Source of the DNA: CAVRIA01 sp963721115
GTDB lineage: Bacteria; Desulfobacterota; Binatia; HRBIN30; CADEER01
DNA: 64,000 bases
Assembly (NCBI GenBank): GCA_963721115.1
Contig: CAVRIA010000021.1
Span: 124,001 to 188,000 of the forward strand
Reading direction: 5' to 3'
Below are positions 27,615 through 36,600 of this stretch, one piece after another; the first letter of the stretch is position 1; each line of letters begins with the position of its first letter. The notes beneath the pieces are model-generated. The model searched no databases, was not told the DNA's origin, and saw nothing but the letters and a program-made list of their open reading frames with translations. The position numbers and the translations under genes were made by a program.

Positions 27615-28766
27615 TCATCTCTCGCTGCTGACGATCCACATCGAGAAGTACTGGGCGCCGCCGCCGTAGGCGTGGCCGAGCGCGGTCTTGGCGCCGTCGA
27701 CCTGATGCGCGCCGGCGCGGCCCATGACCTGCAGCGCCGCCTCGCCGAGGCGGAGCATGCCGGAGGCGCCGATCGGGTTGCTGCACAGGACGCCGCCGGA
27801 GGGGTTGATCGGCAGGTGGGCGCCGAACTTCTGCTCGCCGCGGTCGATGACCTTCCAGCCCTCGCCGATCCCGCAGAAGCCGAGGTTCTCCAGCCACATG
27901 GCCTCGAACCAGGCGAACGGCACATAGATCTCGGCGGTGTCGATCTGGTTCCACGGGTCGGTGATCCCGGCGGCGTCGTAGACGTGCTTGGCGCAGGCGC
28001 GCCCTGCCGCCGGGTTGACCTGGTCGCGACCCGGCACCCACATCGCCTCGGCGTAGGAGGCGCCCGACCTCACCCAGGCCGGCTTGCGCGGGCCCTTCTT
28101 GGCCGCCTCCTCGCAGGCGACGACCATGGCGATGGCGCCGTCGGACGACGGGCAGGTCTCGAGATAGCGGATCGGGTCCCACAGCACCGGCGACTGCAGG
28201 ACGTCGTCGACGGTCATCGGCTCGCGCAGATGCGCGTACTCGTTGCGCCCGGCGTTGTCGCGCGCGTTGGCGGCGATCATCGGGCCGATGTGCGGCGGCG
28301 CCTTGGTGCGGGCGATGTAGGCGCGGATGTAGGGCGCGAAGTAGCCGCCGGCGCCGGCGACCAGCGGCGGCGTGAAGGGCAGGGTGGGGGACAGCGCCCA
28401 CATGGCGTTGCCCTCCGACTGCTTCTCGAAGGCGACGGTGAGGACGCGATCGAACAGGCCGGAGGCGACGTGCGTGACCGCCGCCAGCGCCGTGGTGGCG
28501 CCGACCGATCCGGCGGTGTGCACGCGGATCACCGGCTTCATGTGTCCGCCGACGGCGCCGATGAGGAACTGCTCGGGCTGCATGACGCCCTCGAGCATGT
28601 CGGGCGCCTTGCCGAGCACGATCGCGTCGATGTCGCCGTGCTCCAGACCGGCGTCGAGCAGGGCGCGGTCGATCGCCTCGCGCACCAGTCCGGGGATGCT
28701 GACGTCGGCGCGCCGGGCGGCGTGCTTCGTCTGACCGACGCCGACCACCGCGACCGGCCGCTTCAT
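27615..28766 (-). CDS. SCP2-type thiolase-like protein, subunit 1
   Basis: 383 residues of the thiolase fold (lipid-transfer/SCP2-thiolase group). Fold marks: VAVVGVGQTKHAARRADVS, IRVHTAGSVGATTALAAVTHV where an active thiolase has its nucleophilic Cys (here no Cys, the position reads Gly/Ser), NPSGGVLCSNPIGASGMLR in place of the GHPxGxSG loop, and GHAYGGGAQYFSM at the C-terminus. The altered active-site residues suggest it works as a heteromer with the adjacent thiolase-like protein and an OB-fold partner, as known for steroid side-chain aldolase/thiolase complexes. GGAGGTGGTC before ATG 28766; the start overlaps the upstream stop by 4 bases. Confidence 0.85.
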   Translation of the reverse strand: MKRPVAVVGVGQTKHAARRADVSIPGLVREAIDRALLDAGLEHGDIDAIVLGKAPDMLEGVMQPEQFLIGAVGGHMKPVIRVHTAGSVGATTALAAVTHVASGLFDRVLTVAFEKQSEGNAMWALSPTLPFTPPLVAGAGGYFAPYIRAYIARTKAPPHIGPMIAANARDNAGRNEYAHLREPMTVDDVLQSPVLWDPIRYLETCPSSDGAIAMVVACEEAAKKGPRKPAWVRSGASYAEAMWVPGRDQVNPAAGRACAKHVYDAAGITDPWNQIDTAEIYVPFAWFEAMWLENLGFCGIGEGWKVIDRGEQKFGAHLPINPSGGVLCSNPIGASGMLRLGEAALQVMGRAGAHQVDGAKTALGHAYGGGAQYFSMWIVSSER

Positions 28767-29890
28767 GACCACCTCCGTTTGCGTCCCAGCACCCAGACGA
28801 CGTTCTGCTGCAGGCAGTGGCCCTGGGTGGCGTGGGCGACGGCGCGCTCGACGCCGGATACCGCGTGCGCGCCGGCGCCGCCGCTGAGCTGCCGGAACGC
28901 TTCGCCGAGCCGAATGAGGCCGGTCATCATGATCGGGTGGCCGGCGATCGGCCCTCCCGACGGGTTGAGCGCCGTGCGCGTGTCGCCGCTCGGGTCGAGC
29001 CCCATCGCCTCTCGCACGATCATCTCCTCGACCGGCGTCGCCGCGGCGATCTCGATCACGTCGGCCTCCGCGGCGCCGCCCAGTTCGGCCATCGAGAAGG
29101 CGCGGCGCGCGGCGAGCTCGGTGCCGGCGCTGCGCGTCAGGTCGCGCGAGCCCAGGGTCTGCAGCTCGGCGCGCTGGTCGACGCCGTGGATCCACGCCGG
29201 CGACGAGCACATCTTCTCGGCCTTGCCCTCGGCGGCGAGGATCAGGCAGACGGCGCTCTCGCCGACCGGCGGCACGTAGCCGCGGCGCAGCGGCTCGACC
29301 GCCCACGGCGTTTGCATCAGCTCCTCGGCGCTGGCCGGCTCGCGCACCTGCGCGTCCTCGTTGCGCGCCCCCGCGGCGCGGTTGCGCGCGGCGATCTCCG
29401 CCAGGTCGCGGTCCGTGGCGCCGGTGCGCGCCATGTAGGCGCTGGCCTGCAGAGCGGCGGTCGACAGCGGCCCGAGCGCCAGCGGGGCCTGGTAGTACGG
29501 GTCGAGCTGCAGGTTGAGGACCCGTTCGGGCTGGCCCTCCGACAGCTTGCCGTAGCCGACCACCAGTGCCGTGTCGCACTCGCCGGCCTGCATGCGCACC
29601 CAGGCGTAGTAGGCGGCGAAGGCGGCGTCCATCTCGAGATGGGAGTCCTGCTTCGGCGGCCAGGTGCCCATGACGTCGAGGGCGGCGACGAAGCCGAAGG
29701 GGCGGCCGTCGATGTAGTCGGCCGAGCCGGCGGTCTGGTAATCGATCGCGTCCCGCTCGACGCCGCAGTCCGCCAGGGCTCGCCTCACCTGCGGGTAGAG
29801 CATGTCCGGCGCGGTGCGGTGCTCGTCGCGGGCGACGATCGGCGCCTGGGCGAAGGCCACGATGGCCACGTTGCGCAGCTTGCTGCTCAT
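28763..29890 (-). CDS. SCP2-type thiolase-like protein, subunit 2
   Basis: 375 residues. N-terminus VAIVAFAQAPIVARDEHRTA, then the QTAGSADYIDGRPFGFVAAL segment. The loop usually carrying Cys is replaced by LDVMGTWPPKQDSHLEMDAA. The C-terminal half keeps ALNPSGGPIAGHPIMMTGLI (GHP His present) and AVAHATQGHCLQQNVVWVLG with a Cys, so some thiolase catalytic residues missing from subunit 1 are found here. The 4-base overlap with the next gene and 8-base spacing to the OB-fold gene indicate one operon and probably one complex acting on acyl-CoA. Confidence 0.85.
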   Translation of the reverse strand: MSSKLRNVAIVAFAQAPIVARDEHRTAPDMLYPQVRRALADCGVERDAIDYQTAGSADYIDGRPFGFVAALDVMGTWPPKQDSHLEMDAAFAAYYAWVRMQAGECDTALVVGYGKLSEGQPERVLNLQLDPYYQAPLALGPLSTAALQASAYMARTGATDRDLAEIAARNRAAGARNEDAQVREPASAEELMQTPWAVEPLRRGYVPPVGESAVCLILAAEGKAEKMCSSPAWIHGVDQRAELQTLGSRDLTRSAGTELAARRAFSMAELGGAAEADVIEIAAATPVEEMIVREAMGLDPSGDTRTALNPSGGPIAGHPIMMTGLIRLGEAFRQLSGGAGAHAVSGVERAVAHATQGHCLQQNVVWVLGRKRRWS

Positions 29891-29897
29891 TCTCGGC

Positions 29898-30398
29898 TCA
29901 CAATCGGTGGATGTAGGATTCTTGCGGCGCGTCCGGCTCGCCGGTCGGCCGGAAGTACGCGATGTCCTCGAACGATCCCTCGCGCTGGCCGTCCGGCTTC
30001 CACACCGCCTCGACCCGCATGCCCATGCGCACCTCGTCCGGCTTGCACTCCTGGATGGCGGAGAAGATGGAGAGGGCGGCGCCGTCGAGCGCGATCGACG
30101 CGGCGACGTAGGGCAGCTGCAGGTCGCGCCCGATCACCGGGATGTTGACGATACAGAAGGTGGTGATGACGCCGCGGTGCGAGAGCTCGACGAACTCGGG
30201 CGCCGGCGCGAAGCTCTCCGGCGAGGAGACCAGGGGCGGCACGAAGACCTTGCCGGTCTTGCTGCACTTCGAGCCGAGGATCTTCTTCTCCTTCAGGGCG
30301 CGCAGGAAGCGCGCCTTGTAGTCGCCGGCGTTGTAGCGGTAGGGCAGGTGGACCGTCGTCTCGACGTACTTGACCGGTTCCTCGGGAGGCTCGTTCAT
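29898..30398 (-). CDS. DUF35 OB-fold protein (acyl-CoA binding partner) 1
   Basis: 166 residues. An N-terminal helix (YNAGDYKARFLRALKEKKIL) leads into what is normally a rubredoxin-like zinc ribbon, but only one Cys remains (GSKCSKTGKVFVPP). The OB-fold follows (FVELSHRGVITTFCIVNIPV then GRDLQLPYVAASIALDGAA, and GMRVEAVWKPD). DUF35 proteins bind acyl-CoA and pair with thiolases, aldolases or dehydrogenases of the SCP2 type, as in ChsH2. It lies directly before two thiolase-like genes and shares their transcript. Confidence 0.85.
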   Translation of the reverse strand: MNEPPEEPVKYVETTVHLPYRYNAGDYKARFLRALKEKKILGSKCSKTGKVFVPPLVSSPESFAPAPEFVELSHRGVITTFCIVNIPVIGRDLQLPYVAASIALDGAALSIFSAIQECKPDEVRMGMRVEAVWKPDGQREGSFEDIAYFRPTGEPDAPQESYIHRL

Positions 30399-30412
30399 TC
30401 TCGCTCCTCGTT

Positions 30413-30883
30413 TCAGCCGACGACGCGGAAGGACGCGATATCGCGCACGCTTCCCTTGCGCTGATCGTCCGGCGCCCACACCGCCTCGACGCGCGAGCCG
30501 ACCTTCAAACGGCCCAGCCCGCCGGCGACGACGTGCGCCATCGCCGTGTCGGCGCCGTCGAGCTTTACCAGGACAAAGGCGAAGGGCGACTCGAAGGGGT
30601 GAAACCCGGCGATGGGCTCGTGCACCACCGCGACGGCGGTGACGGTGCCGGTGTCCTTCACCCGCACCCACTCGCCGGGACCGGAGGCGTCGACCTCGGA
30701 GTAGCCGGGCGGCGGCACCACCACGCCCAGCCCGGCGACGCGCTGGCCCCAGATGGCCTTCTGCTCCTTCAGCCCCGCCAGGAAGCGCCCGATCACCTGT
30801 CCCGTCGAGTGCTTGTAGGGGAACTCCATGACGAAGTCCTGGTACAGCGGGGCGACGCTCGTATCCGCCTTCGGGCTGCTCAT
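30413..30883 (-). CDS. DUF35 OB-fold protein 2, no zinc ribbon
   Basis: 156 residues, the first gene of the four-gene operon. It has the N-terminal helix (HSTGQVIGRFLAGLKEQKAI), a linker WGQRVAGLGVVVPP where the zinc-binding cysteines should be (none present), then the OB-fold (EWVRVKDTGTVTAVAVVHEP, FAFVLVKLDGADTAMAHVV, GSRVEAVWAPDDQRKGSVRD). It probably forms a heteromer with the other DUF35 protein and the two thiolase-like subunits. A perfect 14-base palindrome upstream may be its operator. Confidence 0.82.
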   Translation of the reverse strand: MSSPKADTSVAPLYQDFVMEFPYKHSTGQVIGRFLAGLKEQKAIWGQRVAGLGVVVPPPGYSEVDASGPGEWVRVKDTGTVTAVAVVHEPIAGFHPFESPFAFVLVKLDGADTAMAHVVAGGLGRLKVGSRVEAVWAPDDQRKGSVRDIASFRVVG

Positions 30884-30946
30884 GCGAATCTCTCTCCGAA
30901 TTCCGTTGCGGCGAAGTGCGTTGACGGTGGGCTCCGTCTGTAGCCC

Positions 30947-30960
30947 AACAAACGTTTGTT
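30947..30960. promoter_or_regulatory. Perfect palindrome AACAAACGTTTGTT, candidate TetR operator
   Basis: A 14-base perfect palindrome 64 bases before the start of the OB-fold/thiolase operon. Its CAAAC/GTTTG half-sites match the inverted repeat before the second tetR gene. Operator function is inferred. Confidence 0.5.
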
Positions 30961-30972
30961 CGTCAAGGCGCG

Positions 30973-31069
30973 CGGTGCGCCAGTGGGCCGGTATGCTGGT
31001 GCGCCGGTGGTTTCATCGTGACACGGGCGTCTGCATACCCGCTCACCCGCATACTCGCTCACCCACTCA
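30973..31069. repeat. GGCTCACC/GGTATGC repeat palindrome
   Basis: GGTGCGCCAGTGGGCCGGTA then TGCTGGTGCGCCGG at the left, CATACCCGCTCACCCGCATA then CTCGCTCACC at the right, separated by about 20 bases. The right end includes the TGA stop of pbpC on the minus strand. Confidence 0.7.
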
Positions 31070-33619
31070 CCGCACCTGGAACGCGACGCTGTCGACGGTG
31101 TCGCCGTCGCGATCCGACAGCTTCAAATGGTGGCGGCCGCGGTGCGGTGGCCATAGGTAGACGGCGCCGGCATCGGCGACGGGGTGGCCGTCGAGTAGCC
31201 AGCGCAGAGAGGCGGCGGCGGGCTCGGCCGCGAAGGCGACGCGCTGCAGGTCGGGCGGGATGTCGGGATCGACGGCAATGAGGGTGCCGCGCGCCGGGCT
31301 GGCGATGCGCGGCGTGCGCGCCAGGGCGCGGACGCGCGGCGGCTCGGTGCCGCGCAGGAACCACTCGTCGCGCGGCGGCTCGGCATCGCGCGCGAAGCTC
31401 ACCGGCGCGGCGCGGACGCCGGGCGGCGGTGCGGGTGGCGCGCTCGGCGTGTCGCGGTGCAGCCAGGTCATGACGTCGTGCCACACCGGCGCGGCGCCGC
31501 TGACGCCGCTGACGTCGTGCATCGGCTCGCCGGAGAAATTGCCCACCCAGGCGCCGACCGTGTAGCGGCGCGAGTAGCCGACGCACCAGTTGTCGCGCAT
31601 GTCCTTGCTGGTCCCCGTCTTCACCGCGCTCCAGAAGCGGGTGACGAGCGGGTTCTCGAGGCCGAAGGTGGTGCTGCGGGCGTCGCGGTCGGACAGGATG
31701 CTCGAGATCAGCCAGGCGGCGTCCTCCGTGTAGAGGCGCTCGCCCTGCCCGGCGCCGTCGGCCGGGGTCAGGTGGAGCGGACTCCAGACGCCACCGTCGG
31801 CGAGCGCCCGGTAGGCGCCGACCAGCTCCCACAGGCTCACCTCGGCGGATCCGAGGGCGAGCGACGGGCCGTAGTAGACGCCGGGCTTGCGGACACTGCG
31901 GAAGCCGAGCAGCCGCAGCTGGTGGACGAACGACTCGCCGCCGACCAGACCGAGGGTGCGTACCGCCGGCACGTTGAGGCTGCCGGCCAGCGCCGTGCGC
32001 ACCGACACCAGACCGCGGAACTGCTCGTCGTAGTCGTGCGGCTGGTAGAGGCCGCCGGCGACGGCGATCTCCACCGGCGTGTCCTCGATCAGGGACGCCG
32101 GCGTCAGCAGCCGGCGCTGCAGCGCCAGGCCGTAGAGAAAGGGCTTCAGCGTCGAGCCGGCCTGGCGATGGGCGCGAATGCCGTCGACGTGCCGCGCGCT
32201 CGACAGAGCGCCGCTGCCGCCGACGTAGGCGAGCACGTCGCCGCTCGCGTTGTCGACCACCAGCACGGCGCCGTCGCTGACGTTCTCGGAGCGGATCGCC
32301 AGCAGATGCCGCCGCAGCGCGGCGCTGGCGAAGCGCTGCACGTCGGCGTCGAGCGTCGACGCGCGGTCGCCGTCGGAAGGATCGACACCCGCCAGCACGA
32401 GGTGTGCCGCGTGCGGGGCGAGATGCGCGCGTGGACCGCTGCCATGCGGTGCGGCGCAGATGCGGTCGAGGGCGGCGTCGACGGCGTCCCGTCCCTCCCG
32501 CTTGTCCGCGGAGTTCGCCATGAGGTTCGCATGCCCCGCAGGCGCAAGAAAATGCATGCGACCGATCCGGCTCCCTCTCCCGGATGAGGCTGTCGATTTT
32601 CTCCTGGCGAGAGAAGCGACTCCGACTTCCCCCTTTGAAAAAGGGGGATTGAGGGGGATTTGTCCGAACGAATCCATCTCAAAATCCCCCCCGACCCCCC
32701 TTTTCCGAGGCTGTCGATTTTCTCCTGGCGAGAGAAGCGACTCCGACTTCCCCCTTTGGGAAAGGGGGATTGAGGGGGATTTGTCCGAACGAATCCATCT
32801 CAAAATCCCCCCTGACCCCCCTTTTCCAAAGGGGGGAATCTCGACCCTCGAGAAAATCGACAGACCCGTCCGGGGGAGGGAGCTCGGAGCGCGAAGCGCG
32901 CACGCGGGCGGATTTTGCAGGAAGCGCCGCAGGGCCAGGGCGCGGCGCCGCAGGGTGGGGCGGTCCGCGTCCGGCTGGCGCAACAGCGCCGCCAGGACCG
33001 CCGCCTCGGCACCGCCGATGCCGCTCGGGACCTTGCCGAGCAGCACGCCGCTCGCCGCGCCGACGCCCTGAACCTCGCCGCGGAAGGTGGCGAGGTTCAG
33101 GTAGGCCTCGAGAATCTGCGCCTTGCTCCACGACCGCTCCAGCGCCCACGCGGCGCGCATCTGGCGCCACTTCTCGAGCGGGCCGCGGGGCCGGCCGCGC
33201 GGCCGCAGGTCGCGGTCGAGCAGGCCGGCGAGCTGCATGGTGATGGTGCTGGCGCCGCGGCGGGGCCCGCCGCTCAGGGTCGACCACGCACCGGCGAGCA
33301 GCGCCCGCGGGTCGACGCCGTCGTGCTCGTAGAAGCGGCGGTCCTCGGAGGCGATGACCGCTTCGCGCAACGCGGACGAGATGGAGTCGAGCGCCGCCCA
33401 TGGCAGGCGGCGGCCGTGCATATCGATGCGCACCTCGTGCAGAACGGCGCCGTGGCGGTCGAGCAGGCGGACATCGGAGGGCCGATACGCCTCCCGAACC
33501 TGGCGGAAGGACGGAAGGGTCGCAGGCGAGCCGGCGCGGGGGAGCAGCGAGGCTGCGGCGATCGCCAGCGCGGCGAGAGCGCCGGTGCCCAATGCGACGC
33601 GCCGGCGCGCCCGTCTCAC
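31067..33619 (-). CDS. pbpC: Penicillin-binding protein 1C with an in-frame repeat insertion
   Basis: About 850 residues, roughly 100 more than usual. It polymerises glycan strands and cross-links peptidoglycan outside the membrane. N-terminal signal anchor (LGTGALAALAIAAASLLP), GT51 transglycosylase with IASEDRRFYEHDGVDPRALL and RGASTITMQLAGLL, then the transpeptidase with the nucleophile in QAGSTLKPFLYG (SxxK), SLN and VKTGTSKDMRDNW (KTG), and a C-terminal BiPBP_C domain. Residues about 245-351, in the linker between the two enzymes, are encoded by a palindromic repeat element (32567-32887). The GTG start at 33619 overlaps the stop of the macroglobulin gene (GTGA), the usual pairing for this family. 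Confidence 0.9.
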   Translation of the reverse strand: MRRARRRVALGTGALAALAIAAASLLPRAGSPATLPSFRQVREAYRPSDVRLLDRHGAVLHEVRIDMHGRRLPWAALDSISSALREAVIASEDRRFYEHDGVDPRALLAGAWSTLSGGPRRGASTITMQLAGLLDRDLRPRGRPRGPLEKWRQMRAAWALERSWSKAQILEAYLNLATFRGEVQGVGAASGVLLGKVPSGIGGAEAAVLAALLRQPDADRPTLRRRALALRRFLQNPPACALRAPSSLPRTGLSIFSRVEIPPFGKGGSGGILRWIRSDKSPSIPLSQRGKSESLLSPGENRQPRKRGVGGDFEMDSFGQIPLNPPFSKGEVGVASLARRKSTASSGRGSRIGRMHFLAPAGHANLMANSADKREGRDAVDAALDRICAAPHGSGPRAHLAPHAAHLVLAGVDPSDGDRASTLDADVQRFASAALRRHLLAIRSENVSDGAVLVVDNASGDVLAYVGGSGALSSARHVDGIRAHRQAGSTLKPFLYGLALQRRLLTPASLIEDTPVEIAVAGGLYQPHDYDEQFRGLVSVRTALAGSLNVPAVRTLGLVGGESFVHQLRLLGFRSVRKPGVYYGPSLALGSAEVSLWELVGAYRALADGGVWSPLHLTPADGAGQGERLYTEDAAWLISSILSDRDARSTTFGLENPLVTRFWSAVKTGTSKDMRDNWCVGYSRRYTVGAWVGNFSGEPMHDVSGVSGAAPVWHDVMTWLHRDTPSAPPAPPPGVRAAPVSFARDAEPPRDEWFLRGTEPPRVRALARTPRIASPARGTLIAVDPDIPPDLQRVAFAAEPAAASLRWLLDGHPVADAGAVYLWPPHRGRHHLKLSDRDGDTVDSVAFQVR
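32567..32887. repeat. Nested palindromic element with 121-bp tandem duplication, inside pbpC
   Basis: Two 121-base direct copies (32586-32706 and 32707-32827) start GAGGCTGTCGATTTTCTCCT and include CCCCCTTT...AAAGGGGGATTGAGG, GGATTTGTCCGAACGAATCC and AAATCCCCCC. Outer arms CCGGCTCCCTCTCCCGGAT and its near-complement GTCCGGGGGAGGGAGC, with TGTCGATTTTCTC/GAGAAAATCGACA inside, make the whole a large palindrome. Because 121 is not a multiple of 3, the two copies are read in different frames of pbpC, yet neither has a stop. Confidence 0.88.
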
Positions 33620-36600
33620 GGCTCGACCTCGAGCGGCGCGTTGGGCAGCTCGCCGTACATCTCCGGCGCGTACAGCGCCTCGACGCGCGTCGCCGGCAGG
33701 TGGAGCTCGCCGGCCTGGTTCAGCCGGATGACGTACTCGACCGAGAAGCGCCCCTTGGGAACGAAGGAGTAATAGGCGCGGTACGCTTCGAACGAGCGCT
33801 CCTCGAAGGTCGGTGCGTTCTCCACCGGCGCCTTCTCGCCGGCGCCGATCTGGCTGTCGCGCGCCAGGCCCGTGCCGAGGTGGGAGGCGCCGGCGGGAAT
33901 CGGATCGTCGACCACGACCCAGGTCATGTCGGCCTGCGCCTCCACGTCGAGGTGGACCCGCACGCGGTCGCCGCGGCTCAGACGGCCCGCCGCGCGCGCC
34001 TCGATCGGCGTCACGGTCTTGGTGACGCGGTAGCCGCTGGCGCTCGCCTCGGCGAGCGGGACGGCGGCGCGCGACTGCACGGTGACCCAGGGGCTGCCGG
34101 TGCCCCGGTGCTCGACGCTCAGATCGGCCCCGGTCGCCGGCCACGGAAACCGCAGCGCCAACGGCTGCGGTTGGCTCCACTCGGCCTCCTGCGTCGCGCC
34201 GGCCAGCGACGCGGTCGTCGTCCCGGTCACCGGCGCCGACTCGAACGCTCCGGTGAACCTGGCGATGGCGAGCGCGCCCCACGCATTGGCCACGGTCGTG
34301 TCCCAGGCGCCGCGGCGCCGCCGGCCGAGGGCGCCGCGCATCAGGCGCGGCAGGTCGTCGCGCCAGCGCTGGGTGCGCAGCAGGTGCAGGACGAGGCGCA
34401 CGGCGTTGGTGTCCGGCGAGGCCATCAGCCACCACAGGTCGTCGCCGCGCTCGGTCGAGAAGCCCATGGTCGTGCCCTGCACGTCGAGCCGCGCGCGCAC
34501 GATCTGCTCCGCCTCGCGCTGGCGCGCCCGCTGGCCGGGGATGCCGGGCACCGTGTCGAGGATGGCCCACCAGTCGAGCAGCGCCGAGGTCGGCCACAGG
34601 TTGGGCTCGATGGCGAAGCTGCCGAGCAGACCGGGGTCGGCGGTGCCGGTCCTCGCCAGGGCCGCGATGGCGGCGAGCTTGCGCAGGGGCAGATCCGCCG
34701 CGCGCAGCTCGGAGTCGCGGACGATGCGCCCTTCGACGAACTGGCGCAGCCCCTGCGCCGTCTTCTGCAGCAGGTCGGCGGGCAGCACCCAGCCGGCCGC
34801 CTGGGCAACCGACAGCACGTAGCTGGTGAGCACCTCGCTGCCCTTGGCGGCGGTCGGGAAGTACTTCAGCAGGCCGTCCGCATCGAGGTACGACGGCAGG
34901 GCGGCGATGAGATCGCGGCGCATCCCCTCGTCGCCGAGGGCGACGGCGCGCGAGACCTTCTGCTCCAGACACGAGTAGGGATAGGCGCGCATCCAGTCGC
35001 GCACGCCGCCGAGCGTCGACCCCAGGCTCGAGTCGAGGGTGAGGCTCACCCCGCCGCGGCCGGGGAGCGCGTCCTTCGGTTGGCGCACGGCCTGCCGGAG
35101 CGGGCCCTCCAGGCGCAGCAGGGTCGCCTGCAGCGTCCGCACCGGTACGGCCGGGCGCACCGTCTGGCTGACGCGCAGGTGATCGCGCGGTCCCGACGCC
35201 GCCTCGGCCGATACGTCGTAGCGCAGCTGGTCGACGGCGGACGGCACGGTCACCGGCCAGCCGGCGACACGCGCCTCCGCGGCGGCGAGGTGGAGCGTCT
35301 GCGGCGGCAGCTCGGCGCCGAGGCCGTCCACGCTGGCGCGCAGCGTGACGTCCATCGGCTGCTCGGTGGTGTTGCGCAGCGTGAACTCCGCCCGCGTCCG
35401 GTCGCCCTCGCGCAGCAGCGGCGGCAGGCCGGAGAGCAGCATGAGGTCCTGCGTCGAGCGGATGCTGGTCGAGCCGCTGCCGAATCTCTGCGCGCCGCCG
35501 GTGGCGACGGCGACGATGCGAAAGCTGGTGAGCGAGTCGTTGAGCGGCACCTCGACGGAGGCGTCGCCCGCCGCGTCGAGCGGCACGCGCCCGCGCCACA
35601 GCAGGAGCGTGTCGAAGAGCTCGCGCGCGCTCTGCCGGCCGCCGCCGCCGCCGTGCGGCAGGGCCTTGAGGCCGAAGTGCCGCTTGCCGATCACCTGCAT
35701 CTGGGCGCTGGCGTTGCTCACCCCGTAGCCGCGCCGGCCCATCATCGCGTCGAGCAGGTTCCAGCTCTTGTTGGGCATCAGCTCGAGCAGCCCCTCGTCT
35801 ACCGCGGCGACGGCGACCTCGCTGCCGCGGGGCGGCGGTCCGCCGTCCGGCGTGCGCACCGAGATGTGGACCGCCGCCTTGTCGCGCACCTGATAGACGG
35901 GCCGGTCGCTCTTCACGTCGACGGCGAGCTCGTGTGTCCGCCAGCCGACCCGGATCTCCGCGATGCCGAGCTTGAAGGCGGGCTTGCCGAGATCGACCAG
36001 CGCCGTCGGCGGCGCGGCGCCGACCCGGCCGCGCAGCGCCAGCACCGAGACGAACACGTTGGGCGCGTATTCCCCGCGCACCGGCACCTCGACGAACGGG
36101 CGGCGCGTCGACACCTTGGTGACGAAGGCGTCGAGGATGCCTTCGCGCTCGATCGCTACCAGCGCCGTGGCCTCGCCGAACGGCATGCGCACCTGCAGGC
36201 GGGCGGTGTCCCCCGGCTCGTAGCGGCGCTTCTCGGGCAGCACGTCGATGCGATCGCCGGCGTCGACGTCGAATCGCCAGTCGCCGTCGCCCGCCACCCA
36301 AAGATCGGCGTGCGCGGCGCAATGCCGTCCCCCCAGGTCGGTGAGCGTCGCCTCGAGGATCAGGTGCCCGGCGTGCTGCGGCACGCCCTCGCAGCGCAGG
36401 AGCCCCTTGGCGTCGGTGTGTCCCTCGCAGAGGGTGCCGGCCGGGCGCGTCTCGCTGACGTGCTCGTACTCGTAGAACCCGCCGACCAGGCGCTTGCGGT
36501 GCGAGTACGTGATGCGCTCGAAGACGTCGACCCGAACCGGGCGCGTCGGCCACCGGTTGGCCGCCGGTGTCCAGCACCGCGACGTCGGCGGTGAGCGCCT

